Assembly (NCBI RefSeq): GCF_014699075.1
Contig: NZ_JACXAB010000001.1
Span: 186,001-250,000, forward strand
Source: Microvirga sp.
GTDB lineage: Bacteria; Pseudomonadota; Alphaproteobacteria; Rhizobiales; Beijerinckiaceae
Direction: 5' to 3'
DNA: 64,000 nucleotides
Made by a program: the position numbers and the translations under genes. The notes beneath the pieces are model-generated. The model made no database searches. It worked only from the letters and a program-made list of their open reading frames with translations, and was not told the origin of the DNA. Shown in pieces: positions 11,837 to 19,874 of this stretch (within the stretch, counting starts at the first letter, position 1; each line of letters opens with the position of its first letter).

Positions 11837-12062
11837 CGTCATCCCGGACGGCGAAGCCGATCCGGGATCGGGTGCAGGATGGGGTACATGAGCCTCGACA
11901 TTGTCATTCCCGCGAAGGCGGGAACCCATAACCGCTAACAGTGCTCAGGTTAAGTAAGGTCGTGTTTATGGATTCCGGGCTCCGCTTGCGCGGCCCCGGA
12001 ATGACAGTGCTTTATCCTGCACCCGATCCCGGATCTACGCTGACGCTCCGTCCGGGATGACA
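11837..12062. repeat. Nested repeat: family-B palindrome split by a family-C palindrome
   Basis: B arms lie at 11837-11870 (cgtcatcccggacggcg...) and about 12017-12062 (...gtccgggatgaca). Between them sits a complete family-C element at 11902-12006, bounded by tgtcattcccgcg and ccccggaatgaca. The arrangement fills the 295-nt gap between dgoK and the aminopeptidase gene; I see no gene here. The same B-C-B order occurs at 41805 and 47167. Confidence 0.8.
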
Positions 12063-12124
12063 TCGTTTCTTTTCACCCTTAAAACTCATCCAAGCGCCCA
12101 TCTTAACCTTCCAGGTCACCATCC

Positions 12125-13507
12125 ATGCCTCACCCCCTCCTCGCCTCCGCGAACGAAGCCTCCAAGCCCATCTGGCTCGTCACCGAGCAGACATGGCCCG
12201 ACATCGCGGGGCAGATTCCGCAGACGGCCCAAGCCTTCGCGAGGGCGCAAGGATTTGCAGGCAAGGCCGGAAGTCACTGTCTACTGCCTGATGCCAATGG
12301 TGAGCTGTTTGGCGTCGCTTTCGGCGTCAACGGAACGGACGCCAAGCACAGCGATCCGTTCCTCCCCGGAAAGCTTTCCATGCTGCTGCCGGAGGGCGTT
12401 TACCGTTTCGAGACCGAGGCCGCGAACCCGACGCTCGCCACGCTCGCCTGGCTGCTCGGCACCTACAGCTTTGGCCGCTACCGCAAGCGCAGCGAAAAGG
12501 CCGTGCGCCTAGTCGTACCGAACGGCGTCGATCGGGAGGATGTAGCGCGTATCGCGAACGCTGTTGTAGCAAGCCGCGATCTCGTCAACACGCCCACCAA
12601 CGACCTCGGACCCGACGGCATCGAGGCAGCCGCGCGCCAACTGGCGGACAGGCATGGTGCCTCCTTCACCAGCATCGTCGGCGACGATCTGCTCAAGCAG
12701 AACTTCCCGATGATCCACGCGGTGGGCCGCGCCTCCATCACGCCGCCGCGCCTGATCGACTTCACCTGGGGTGATGCGAGCGCTCCACGTGTTACCCTCG
12801 TGGGTAAAGGCGTTGCCTTCGACACCGGCGGCCTCGACATCAAGCCCGCCTCCTCCATGCTGCTCATGCGCAAGGACATGGGCGGCGCGGCCGCGACGCT
12901 GGCGCTGGCCGACATGATCATGGGCGCCAAGCTCCCCATGCGCCTGCGCGTGCTGATCCCCGCCGTGGAGAACGCGATCTCCAGCAACGCCTTCCGCCCC
13001 GGCGACATCCTGCCGAGCCGCAAGGGCATCTCGGTGGAGATCGGCAACACGGATGCGGAAGGGCGCCTCATCCTGGCCGACGCCCTCGCGCTTGCCGACG
13101 AGGAGAGCCCCGATCTTCTCGTCGATTTCGCCACGTTGACGGGCGCAGCCCGCGTGGCGCTCGGCCCCGAGCTGCCGCCCTTCTACACCGACGACGACGC
13201 ATTGGCCGCCGACATCGCCCGCCACGGCGCAGCGGAGAACGACCCTGTCTGGCGCCTGCCGCTCTGGTATCCCTACCAAGCCCAACTCGATTCCAAGTTC
13301 GCCGACATGAACAACACCGGCGGGCCCATGGGCGGCTCGATCACGGCGGCCCTGTTCCTGCGCCGCTTCGTCGAGGCCGCGAAAGCGCACGTGCATTTCG
13401 ACATCTTCGCCTGGAACAACGCCACCAGGCCGGGACGTCCCGAGGGCGGCGAGGTCCAGGCGGCGCGCCTCATGTATGCTCTCCTGAAGGAGCGCTACGG
13501 CGCTTGA
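12125..13507 (+). CDS. M17 leucyl aminopeptidase family protein
   Basis: A cytosolic metallo-aminopeptidase that removes N-terminal residues from peptides, 460 residues. The first ~150 residues form a variable N-terminal domain. The catalytic domain follows, with the lysine/aspartate metal site VGKGVAFDTGGLDIK (about 226-240), KDMGGAA, and the hallmark NTDAEGRLILADAL (about 308-321), which holds the two-metal Asp/Glu and the Arg/Leu of the M17 signature. It is slightly shorter than classical PepA (about 500), and I cannot separate PepA from PepB-like specificity. An NlpC/P60 peptidase gene follows 62 nt downstream, so the two are likely an operon. A weak CAGG ribosome site precedes the ATG. 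Confidence 0.92.
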   Translation: MPHPLLASANEASKPIWLVTEQTWPDIAGQIPQTAQAFARAQGFAGKAGSHCLLPDANGELFGVAFGVNGTDAKHSDPFLPGKLSMLLPEGVYRFETEAANPTLATLAWLLGTYSFGRYRKRSEKAVRLVVPNGVDREDVARIANAVVASRDLVNTPTNDLGPDGIEAAARQLADRHGASFTSIVGDDLLKQNFPMIHAVGRASITPPRLIDFTWGDASAPRVTLVGKGVAFDTGGLDIKPASSMLLMRKDMGGAAATLALADMIMGAKLPMRLRVLIPAVENAISSNAFRPGDILPSRKGISVEIGNTDAEGRLILADALALADEESPDLLVDFATLTGAARVALGPELPPFYTDDDALAADIARHGAAENDPVWRLPLWYPYQAQLDSKFADMNNTGGPMGGSITAALFLRRFVEAAKAHVHFDIFAWNNATRPGRPEGGEVQAARLMYALLKERYGA

Positions 13508-13569
13508 ACGGATGGCGGCAAAGCCTCGAGAAGAGTAGAAGACAAAATGATCGCTCAGGAGTTTCCACG

Positions 13570-14421
13570 ATGAGTTTCGACCGCCGCATCACGCCTGTCC
13601 GCGCGGATCTCGCCGATGAGCGCCTGCGCGGGCAGGTCGAAGCCGAGCGCTTCACGACTGGCACGGTGAAGCGCCTCATCAGCACTTTCGCAGCCCTGCA
13701 CCGCCACCCCTCCCGCGAGGCCCCTGTGGACACGCAAGCGATCTTCGGGGAAAGCGTGACCGTCTATGACGAGCACGAGGGCTGGGCCTGGGTGCAACTG
13801 CATGACGACGGCTATGTGGGCTACCTGCCGAGCGAAGCTCTAAGCGAAGCCGGAACGGAGCCGACCCACAAGGTGCGGGCCATCCGCACCTTCGTGTATC
13901 CGGGACCGAACCTGAAGCTGCCCTATCGGAGCTATCTCACCCTGAACTCCAAGGTTTCGGTGACGGAAACCGAAGGTGACTACGCAAAGCTTGCCACCGG
14001 CGGCTGGGTCTTCGCCGCTCACTTAAGCGGCCTCGATGCATTCGAGGCTGATTACGTGGCTGTGGCTGAGCGCTTCCTGCACACGCCCTATCTCTGGGGC
14101 GGCAAGACGAGCCTCGGCATCGACTGTTCGGGCCTTGCCCAGACCGTGCTGACGGCCGCCGGCATCAAGGCGCCGCGCGACAGCGACATGCAGGAGCATG
14201 GGCTCGGCACGCTGGTCGAGGTGAGGCCGGATTTGAGCGGGCTCAAGCGCGGCGATCTCGTGTTCTGGAAAGGCCATGTGGGCCTGATGATGGACGAGAC
14301 GAACTTCATCCATGCCACCGGCCACAGCATGACCGTGATGATCGAGCCGCTGGCGGTGGCCGAAGAGCGAATCCGCCTGAGAAGCTACGGACCGATCAGT
14401 GCGATCAGGCGTATGGGTTGA
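13570..14421 (+). CDS. NlpC/P60 family peptidase with N-terminal SH3-like domains
   Basis: A probable cell-wall gamma-D-glutamyl-diamino acid endopeptidase, 283 residues. ATG 13570 is preceded by CAGGAG; the frame is open to 13504, but that overlaps the previous stop. Residues about 35-160 look like two bacterial SH3-type domains. The C40 catalytic domain follows, with the nucleophile in GIDCSGL (Cys186) and the histidine in KGHVGLM (His236). No signal peptide is evident, which is unusual for a wall hydrolase but known among alphaproteobacterial members paired with M17 peptidases; such enzymes may recycle imported muropeptides. It ends just before a composite repeat region. Confidence 0.88.
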   Translation: MSFDRRITPVRADLADERLRGQVEAERFTTGTVKRLISTFAALHRHPSREAPVDTQAIFGESVTVYDEHEGWAWVQLHDDGYVGYLPSEALSEAGTEPTHKVRAIRTFVYPGPNLKLPYRSYLTLNSKVSVTETEGDYAKLATGGWVFAAHLSGLDAFEADYVAVAERFLHTPYLWGGKTSLGIDCSGLAQTVLTAAGIKAPRDSDMQEHGLGTLVEVRPDLSGLKRGDLVFWKGHVGLMMDETNFIHATGHSMTVMIEPLAVAEERIRLRSYGPISAIRRMG

Positions 14422-14428
14422 TTTTGAT

Positions 14429-14653
14429 CGTCATCCTAGACGGAGTGCAAGGCAAATCCAGAATCGTTGGACGAGTGTGGCGCTGGTTTACCTCTCCTTG
14501 AGGGAGAGGTCGGACCGGAGGTCCGGGTGAGGGTTTAGTGTCCTCTCCGGATGAGGCTGTAACCCCTCACCCCAACCCTCTCCCTCAGGGAGAGGGAGAT
14601 CGGCGCCACATCCTGCACACGATCCCGGATCGCCTCCGGCATCCGGGATGACA
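14429..14653. repeat. Nested repeat: degenerate family-B palindrome split by a family-E palindrome
   Basis: A weathered B left arm (14429-14472, cgtcatcctagacgg) and a good B right arm (about 14613-14653, cgatcccggat...catccgggatgaca) enclose a different palindrome. This family-E element (14491-14598) has cctctccttgagggagagg at one end and ccctctccctcagggagaggg at the other, with gtccgggtgaggg inside. It occupies the gap between convergent genes and ends 18 nt from the ghrA stop. Confidence 0.75.
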
Positions 14654-14671
14654 GAGAAACTGAACTGCGTC

Positions 14672-15613
14672 TCAGTACCCTCGACTTTTATCCACCACAG
14701 CCTCGAACGGCTCGCCCGCCTCATAACGGCGGATCTGCTGCGCAATATAGCGCGCTGTCGCCTCCGGCTCGCTGGTCGCCGAATTGTGCGGTGTGACGGT
14801 GACGTGCGGGTGTGTCCAGAGCGGTGAATCTTCCGGCAGAGGCTCGGTCTCGAACACGTCGAGAGTCGCGGCTCTCAACGTGCCGTCATCGAGGCAGGCC
14901 AGGATGTCTGTCTCCACCTGCAGCTTGCCGCGTCCCGCATTGATCAGGGTCGGCCCGCCGAGTTTGCCGTCGCGCGCGAGCTTCTCGAACAGGGAGCGGT
15001 TGAGCATGCCCTGCGTATCCGGCGTGAGCGGCATGAGCGCGATCAGGATGTCCGTGCGGTTCAGGAACGGCGTCAGACCCTCCTCGCCGGCATAGACCTG
15101 GAAGCCTTCCACAACCTTTGGCGTGCGGCTCCAGCCGGCTACATCAAAGCCCATCATTCTGAGCTTACGGGCGGAGTCCTGCCCCAGCACGCCGAAGCCC
15201 ATGATGCCGACGCGCACCTCGCCGGCAATCGGCGGAGCGCGATCCGGCTTCCAGCGTTTCGCTTTCTGGTCCTCATCGAAGCGGCGCTGGTCGCGCAGGT
15301 ACATGAGGCAGTGCAGCACCATGTATTCGCTCATACGATGGGTGAGATCGTCCTGCGCCACGCGCACGATGGGCACATCCGGCAGGTCGGGATAGCTCAT
15401 CAGGTGATCGACGCCGGCACCGAGCGAGAAGAGCGCTTCGAGATTGGGCAACCCGGAGAGACTTCCCGGCTTCGGACCCCAGGTGGCCACATAGCGGACG
15501 GCGCTCCGGTCGAAATCCTCGCCGAGCACCACGATGTCGCGGTCGGGCAGGAGCCGCTTGAAGCGCTCGACCCAGGGCTGCGTTTGCCAGGTGACGGCGA
15601 CGAGAAGGCTCAT
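14672..15613 (-). CDS. ghrA: Glyoxylate/hydroxypyruvate reductase A family
   Basis: NAD(P)H-dependent 2-ketoacid reductase of the D-2-hydroxyacid dehydrogenase superfamily, 313 residues, the GhrA length. Visible are the nucleotide-binding GIMGFGVLG (about 136-144), the catalytic Arg in INAGRGKL, the Glu in FETEPLP and the His in TPHNSA. It starts at ATG 15613, overlapping the deoA stop by four bases, and is the last gene of the nucleoside operon, so it is almost certainly cotranscribed with deoA. Its role there is unclear. It might reduce a ketoacid or aldehyde by-product of nucleoside breakdown, or simply be carried along. The biochemical family is secure, the substrate is not. Confidence 0.88.
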   Translation of the reverse strand: MSLLVAVTWQTQPWVERFKRLLPDRDIVVLGEDFDRSAVRYVATWGPKPGSLSGLPNLEALFSLGAGVDHLMSYPDLPDVPIVRVAQDDLTHRMSEYMVLHCLMYLRDQRRFDEDQKAKRWKPDRAPPIAGEVRVGIMGFGVLGQDSARKLRMMGFDVAGWSRTPKVVEGFQVYAGEEGLTPFLNRTDILIALMPLTPDTQGMLNRSLFEKLARDGKLGGPTLINAGRGKLQVETDILACLDDGTLRAATLDVFETEPLPEDSPLWTHPHVTVTPHNSATSEPEATARYIAQQIRRYEAGEPFEAVVDKSRGY

Positions 15614-16932
15614 GCAGTCGCTCCGATGCGATCAAGAATACTCGGGCCTGAAGCGGCACTTGCGTCACCGATCATATAAGCGGCGCGCACGGCGCGAGCC
15701 GCCGCTTCGGCTGCATCCTCGCTGCGTGCATGCACGATGGCGAGCGGGCGGGACGCATCGAGCCTGTCGCCGATGGCAGCAAGCTCCGTGATCCCGACCG
15801 CGTGGTCGATGGGATCCTGCGGACGCGTGCGGCCACCGCCGAGCGCGACAACGGCCACGCCTACATCGCGCGTGGCAATGCTCTGCACGATGCCTGGGCG
15901 CTCCGCATGAACAGGGCGAACGATGGGCGCAGCCTGCAGATGCTTCTCATGATTGTCGAGGAAATCGGCGGGGCCGCCGAGGGCGGACACCATGCGCTGG
16001 AAAACCTCGGCGGCTTTGCCCGATGCAATCGCATGCTCGATCTTGGCGCGCGCATCATCAATGTTGGCAGCTAGCTTGCCGAGCACAAGCATCTCGGCGG
16101 AGAGTTCCACCGTCACCTCGTGGAAGCGCTTCTCGCGGCGGCGGCCCGTGAGGTAATCGACCGCATAGGCCATCTCGACCGCGTTTCCGGCTGCGGACGC
16201 GAGCGGTTCGTTCATGTCGGTCAGCAGCGCGCTCGTGGGCAGGCCCGCACCATTGGCGACGAGCACGAGGCTCTCGGCGAGCTTTCGCGCATCCTCGGCA
16301 TTGTCCATGAACGCACCGGAGCCGAACTTCACGTCCATCACGAGACCCTGGAGACCGGCAGACAGCTTCTTCGACAGGATCGACGCGGTGATAAGATCGA
16401 TGGACTCCACCGTCGCCGTCACGTCGCGGATGGCGTAGAGGCGCTTGTCGGCCGGTGCGAGATCCGCCGTCTGGCCGATGATGGCGCAGCCCACCTCGCG
16501 CGTGACACGGCGGAACGTGTCGAGATCGGGCTGCGTGACATATCCTGGGATGGAGTCGAACTTGTCCAGCGTGCCGCCCGTGTGGCCGAGGCCGCGGCCG
16601 GAGATCATCGGCACGTAGCCGCCGCAGGCTGCCACCGCCGGCCCGAGCGCAAGGCTCACCGTGTCGCCGACGCCGCCGGTGGAATGCTTGTCGAGCACCG
16701 GCCCCGGCAGGTCCCAGGTCAGCACCGTGCCCGAATTCATCATGGCGCGGGTGAGCGCCACGCGCTCCGGCACCGAGAGACCGCGAAAGAAGATCGCCAT
16801 GGCGAAGGAGGCCGCCTGGCCCTCGGTGACGCGGCCTGCGGTCATTCCTTCGATGAACTGCTCGATGTGCTCTGCATCGAGCGTGCCGCCGTCGCGCTTG
16901 CGGCGGATGATTTCCTGCGGAAGAAGGCTCAT
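15610..16932 (-). CDS. deoA: Thymidine phosphorylase
   Basis: Phosphorolysis of thymidine and deoxyuridine to the free base and deoxyribose-1-phosphate. The 440 residues equal the E. coli enzyme length. The N-terminal helical domain is followed by the phosphate-site DKHSTGGVGDTVSLAL (about 82-97) and SGRGLGHTGGTLDK (about 111-124), the family signature, then MDVKFGSGAFM. Deoxycytidine deaminated by Cdd would feed it, and its uracil product could enter the URC genes on the other strand. Start ATG 16932 is 1 nt after the deoC stop; its end overlaps ghrA. No uridine phosphorylase is in the window, so the pyrimidine branch here looks biased to deoxynucleosides. Confidence 0.97.
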   Translation of the reverse strand: MSLLPQEIIRRKRDGGTLDAEHIEQFIEGMTAGRVTEGQAASFAMAIFFRGLSVPERVALTRAMMNSGTVLTWDLPGPVLDKHSTGGVGDTVSLALGPAVAACGGYVPMISGRGLGHTGGTLDKFDSIPGYVTQPDLDTFRRVTREVGCAIIGQTADLAPADKRLYAIRDVTATVESIDLITASILSKKLSAGLQGLVMDVKFGSGAFMDNAEDARKLAESLVLVANGAGLPTSALLTDMNEPLASAAGNAVEMAYAVDYLTGRRREKRFHEVTVELSAEMLVLGKLAANIDDARAKIEHAIASGKAAEVFQRMVSALGGPADFLDNHEKHLQAAPIVRPVHAERPGIVQSIATRDVGVAVVALGGGRTRPQDPIDHAVGITELAAIGDRLDASRPLAIVHARSEDAAEAAARAVRAAYMIGDASAASGPSILDRIGATA

Positions 16933-16933
16933 G

Positions 16934-17695
16934 CTAGTAGGCTCCGGTGGCGGTCGTGCCGGCGCGTCCTTCGATCGCGGCGATCAGCGCGTCATAGACG
17001 CTGCTCGCACCGATGCGGAAGGTGCGCGGCGTAGCCCAGCCGGGCCCCATGATGCGGTCCGCAAGATCGAGATAGATTTTCGCATCGTCCACAGTGCGGA
17101 TGCCGCCGGACGGTTTGAGGCCGACTGGGCGCGCTGAAGCCTTGATGGCCCTGAGCATGATCTCGGCCGCCTCCGGCGTGGCAGACACGGGTGTCTTGCC
17201 CGTGGAAGTCTTGATGAAGTCTGCGTTGGACTCGATGGCGATGAGGCTTGCGGTTTCGATCAATTTCGGATCCTTGAGTTCGCCCGTTTCCAGGATCACC
17301 TTCAGCAGGCGATCACCATCGACGAGCTCGCGCACCGCATCCACCATTTCCTTGGCAGCCACAAGATCGGCGCGTCGCACGGCATTGTAGGGCAGCACGA
17401 GATCGATCTCATGCGCACCATCGGAGAGCGCCTCCTGCGTGTCGTCCACAACGCGGCTCACATCCTCACCGCCGGCGGGAAAATTCACCACCGTGGCGAT
17501 GCGCACGGAGGAGCCCTTCAGGTTCTCCTGCGCGCGCTTCACGAATTGCGGCCACACGCACACGGCCGCCACCGGCCCACGCTGATCCATCGCCTTTTTG
17601 CACTGGGCATCGATGGCCTGATCGGTGCATGTATCTGTCAGGTCGGTGAGATCGAGGCTGCGCAGGGCGCGCACGGCAATATCCACATCAGACAT
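16934..17695 (-). CDS. deoC: Deoxyribose-phosphate aldolase
   Basis: Splits 2-deoxyribose-5-phosphate into acetaldehyde and glyceraldehyde-3-phosphate, the exit of deoxynucleoside catabolism. From ATG 17695 the product has 253 residues, near the 259 of E. coli DeoC. The Schiff-base lysine is in KTSTGKTP, the second active-site lysine in GLKPSGGIRT, and the VILETGEL segment is conserved. The frame extends upstream to 17836, but that lies inside punA; ATG 17695 overlaps the punA stop by 8 nt, which suggests translational coupling. It sits between punA and deoA in the operon. Confidence 0.96.
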   Translation of the reverse strand: MSDVDIAVRALRSLDLTDLTDTCTDQAIDAQCKKAMDQRGPVAAVCVWPQFVKRAQENLKGSSVRIATVVNFPAGGEDVSRVVDDTQEALSDGAHEIDLVLPYNAVRRADLVAAKEMVDAVRELVDGDRLLKVILETGELKDPKLIETASLIAIESNADFIKTSTGKTPVSATPEAAEIMLRAIKASARPVGLKPSGGIRTVDDAKIYLDLADRIMGPGWATPRTFRIGASSVYDALIAAIEGRAGTTATGAY

Positions 17696-18509
17696 GGGAC
17701 AGCTCCGCAATGAAGGACCGGACGAGACGCTTGAACTTCTCGGAGGCTTCCGCCGCCGTATCCTTGGTTTCCTGGTGCGAGGGCGATGCGCCCTCGATGC
17801 CGGCAGCCAGATTGGTGACCACGGAAATCGCCGCAACCCTCAAACCGTAATAGCGTGCGAGGATCACCTCCGGCACGGTGGACATGCCGACAAGATCGCC
17901 GCCGAGAATCTGCACCATCTTGATCTCGGCCGGCGTTTCGAAGCTCGGGCCCGACAGCCAGGCATAGACACCCTCCGGCACATCGATGCCGGTCTTCTGC
18001 GCGGCGCGCTGCAGCGTCTGGCGCAAACCCTCATCGTAAGCGCCCGTGAGCGAGACGAAGCGGCCTTCAGTGTGGTCGCGCAGCAGCGGATTGGCGCCCG
18101 ACAGGTTGAGGTGATCGTTAATCGCCACGAGGCTTCCGGGCCGGATGTCGGCGCGCACCGAGCCCGCCGCATTGGTAGCCACAAGCACAGGAACGCCGAG
18201 CTCCTTCACGAAGGCGACGGGCACGCGCATCGCGCCTGCATCGCCCGTCTCGTAGTAATGCGCCCGGCCCTGGAACAGCAGAACGCGCTTGCCTTCGAGC
18301 GTACCGGCGACAAGCTTGCCCGCATGGCCTGAGACGCCGCTTCTCGGGAAGTGCGGGATCTCCGCGTAAGGAAGGCTTAACCCATCGCTCACCTCGTCGA
18401 CCAGCGGCCCAAGCCCCGTGCCGAGCACGAAGGCTGCATCGAAATGGCCGTCGAAGCCGTGGCTGCGCACGAAGGCGGCCGCCTCTTGAATCATCTGCTG
18501 CATCGTCAT
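17688..18509 (-). CDS. punA: Purine nucleoside phosphorylase (class I, trimeric type)
   Basis: Cleaves purine (deoxy)nucleosides with phosphate to base plus (deoxy)ribose-1-phosphate. At 273 residues it fits the PNP-I (PunA/XapA) family and not the hexameric DeoD type. Motifs are LGTGLGPL (about 29-36), HAGKLVAG with the phosphate-site His, NAAGS (near 114-118), GPSFETPAEI and GMSTVPEV. Its product feeds DeoB or, for deoxyribose, DeoB and DeoC. It lies 49 nt after cdd, the largest gap in the downstream half of the operon, and overlaps deoC. Confidence 0.94.
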   Translation of the reverse strand: MTMQQMIQEAAAFVRSHGFDGHFDAAFVLGTGLGPLVDEVSDGLSLPYAEIPHFPRSGVSGHAGKLVAGTLEGKRVLLFQGRAHYYETGDAGAMRVPVAFVKELGVPVLVATNAAGSVRADIRPGSLVAINDHLNLSGANPLLRDHTEGRFVSLTGAYDEGLRQTLQRAAQKTGIDVPEGVYAWLSGPSFETPAEIKMVQILGGDLVGMSTVPEVILARYYGLRVAAISVVTNLAAGIEGASPSHQETKDTAAEASEKFKRLVRSFIAELSHV

Positions 18510-18558
18510 CTCAGGCCTTAATCCGAGGCCTTCCTTCCATTAAAGCAATCAGCTCGTT

Positions 18559-18963
18559 CTACCGATCCGTCAGATTGTCGGGCCCGAAGGAGAAGGGCAA
18601 CAGCTCGTCGAGCGTGAAGCTCTTGCGGATGCCTTCGGGACCGGCAATGTGAATCGGGGTGTCGGGCGCGGCGAACTCGCGGATGCGCTGGCGGCAACCG
18701 CCGCAGGGTGTGACGAGATGCTCGCCCTCGCCTATCACGACGATCTGCGCGATGCGGCTCCCACCCCCGGCGATCATGGCTGAAACGGCGCCGGCCTCCG
18801 CACAGGAGCCCACCGGGTAGGCGGCGTTCTCCACGTTGCAGCCGGTGAAGATCTGGCCGTCCACCGTCAGAATAGCAGCACCGACCTTGAAGCGGGAATA
18901 AGGCGCATAGGCCTTGGCCTGGATCGCCTTTGCGGCCTCGAACAGGGTATCCAGCGACGCCAT
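18559..18963 (-). CDS. cdd: Cytidine deaminase
   Basis: Hydrolytic deamination of cytidine and deoxycytidine to uridine and deoxyuridine. The product has 134 residues from ATG 18963, the length of small tetrameric Cdd enzymes. The N-terminal YAPYSRFKVGAAI is the family signature; GCNVENAAYPVGSCAE holds the first zinc Cys and the proton-shuttling Glu, and PCGGCRQRI holds the other two zinc cysteines. It begins 2 nt after the permease stop and precedes punA, so import and first-step metabolism are co-ordered. A much longer open frame upstream is a shadow of the permease gene. Confidence 0.96.
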   Translation of the reverse strand: MASLDTLFEAAKAIQAKAYAPYSRFKVGAAILTVDGQIFTGCNVENAAYPVGSCAEAGAVSAMIAGGGSRIAQIVVIGEGEHLVTPCGGCRQRIREFAAPDTPIHIAGPEGIRKSFTLDELLPFSFGPDNLTDR

Positions 18964-18965
18964 GC

Positions 18966-19871
18966 TCAGCGCTCCTTCACATAGGGCAGCCCGGAGGCGC
19001 GCGGCGGAATCGCCTTGCCGATCACGCCGGCGAGCAGGATGACGGTCATGAGATAGGGCATCGCCTGGATGGCCTGTACCGGCACCTCGCCGATGCCTGG
19101 CAAGGAGAGGCCCTGCAGCTGGTTGGCGCTGGCATCGAGCAGGCCGAAGAGGAAGCAGGCGCCGAGCGCCGGCCAAGCCCGCCACTTGGCGAAGATCAAG
19201 GCCGCGAGCGCAATGAAGCCGCGGCCCGCCGTCATGTTGGGCAGGAAGCCTGCCGCCTGTCCGACCGACAGATAGGCACCTGCAAATCCGCACAGCACGC
19301 CCGCGATGATGACAGCGGTGTAACGCAGCTTCGTCACCGAGATGCCCGCGGTGTCGACCGCAGCCGGGTTCTCGCCGACAGCCCGCAGGCGCAGGCCGAA
19401 GCGCGTGCGCCCGAGCACGAACCATGTCACCGGCACGGCGAGGAGGACGATATATACGAGAGCCGAATGGCCGAAGAGCACGCTGCCGAAGCGCTGATCG
19501 CCCTCCAGCGGCGGCGTGCGCCCGCCCTGCCCGTACCAGGCATTGCCCACGATCGCCGTGAGGCCCGCGGCCAGCATGTTGATGGCGACGCCGGAGACGA
19601 TCTGGTTGCCGCGCTGGCTGATGGACGCGAAGCCGTGAACGAGCCCGATGGCCACGGAGGCTCCGATGCCAAGCAACAGGCCGGCCCAGGCGGAGCCGAA
19701 CACATACGCGCCCGCCGCGCCGGCAAAGGCCGCCACCAGCATCTTGCCCTCAAGGCCGATATCCACCACGCCGGAGCGTTCGGACCAGAGACCCGCAAGG
19801 CAGGCGGCGAGCAGCGGGATCGAGAGCCGCAGCGCCGAGTCGAAGATCGTGACGAGAAGGCCGAGATCCAT
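18966..19871 (-). CDS. Nucleoside ABC transporter permease (second subunit)
   Basis: A 301-residue inner-membrane permease of the BPD_transp_2 family, the class that works with BMP-type binding proteins (YufQ/NupC-like). About eight hydrophobic spans are visible, starting LLVTIFDSALRLSIPLLAACLAG. The conserved ERSGVVDIGLEGKMLV segment (about residues 31-46) and the RAVGENPAAVDTAGISVTKLRY coupling loop (split here across about residues 184-206) are typical. It starts 3 nt after the other permease and is followed 2 nt later by cdd. The partner permease, ATPase and BMP protein are all in the same operon, so a complete nucleoside importer is present. Confidence 0.93.
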   Translation of the reverse strand: MDLGLLVTIFDSALRLSIPLLAACLAGLWSERSGVVDIGLEGKMLVAAFAGAAGAYVFGSAWAGLLLGIGASVAIGLVHGFASISQRGNQIVSGVAINMLAAGLTAIVGNAWYGQGGRTPPLEGDQRFGSVLFGHSALVYIVLLAVPVTWFVLGRTRFGLRLRAVGENPAAVDTAGISVTKLRYTAVIIAGVLCGFAGAYLSVGQAAGFLPNMTAGRGFIALAALIFAKWRAWPALGACFLFGLLDASANQLQGLSLPGIGEVPVQAIQAMPYLMTVILLAGVIGKAIPPRASGLPYVKER

Positions 19872-19874
19872 AAC

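Noticed and set aside
11837..12062. Possible CRISPR array
   Set aside because: The repeats are inverted arms of palindromes, not evenly spaced direct repeats with unique spacers, and there are no cas genes.
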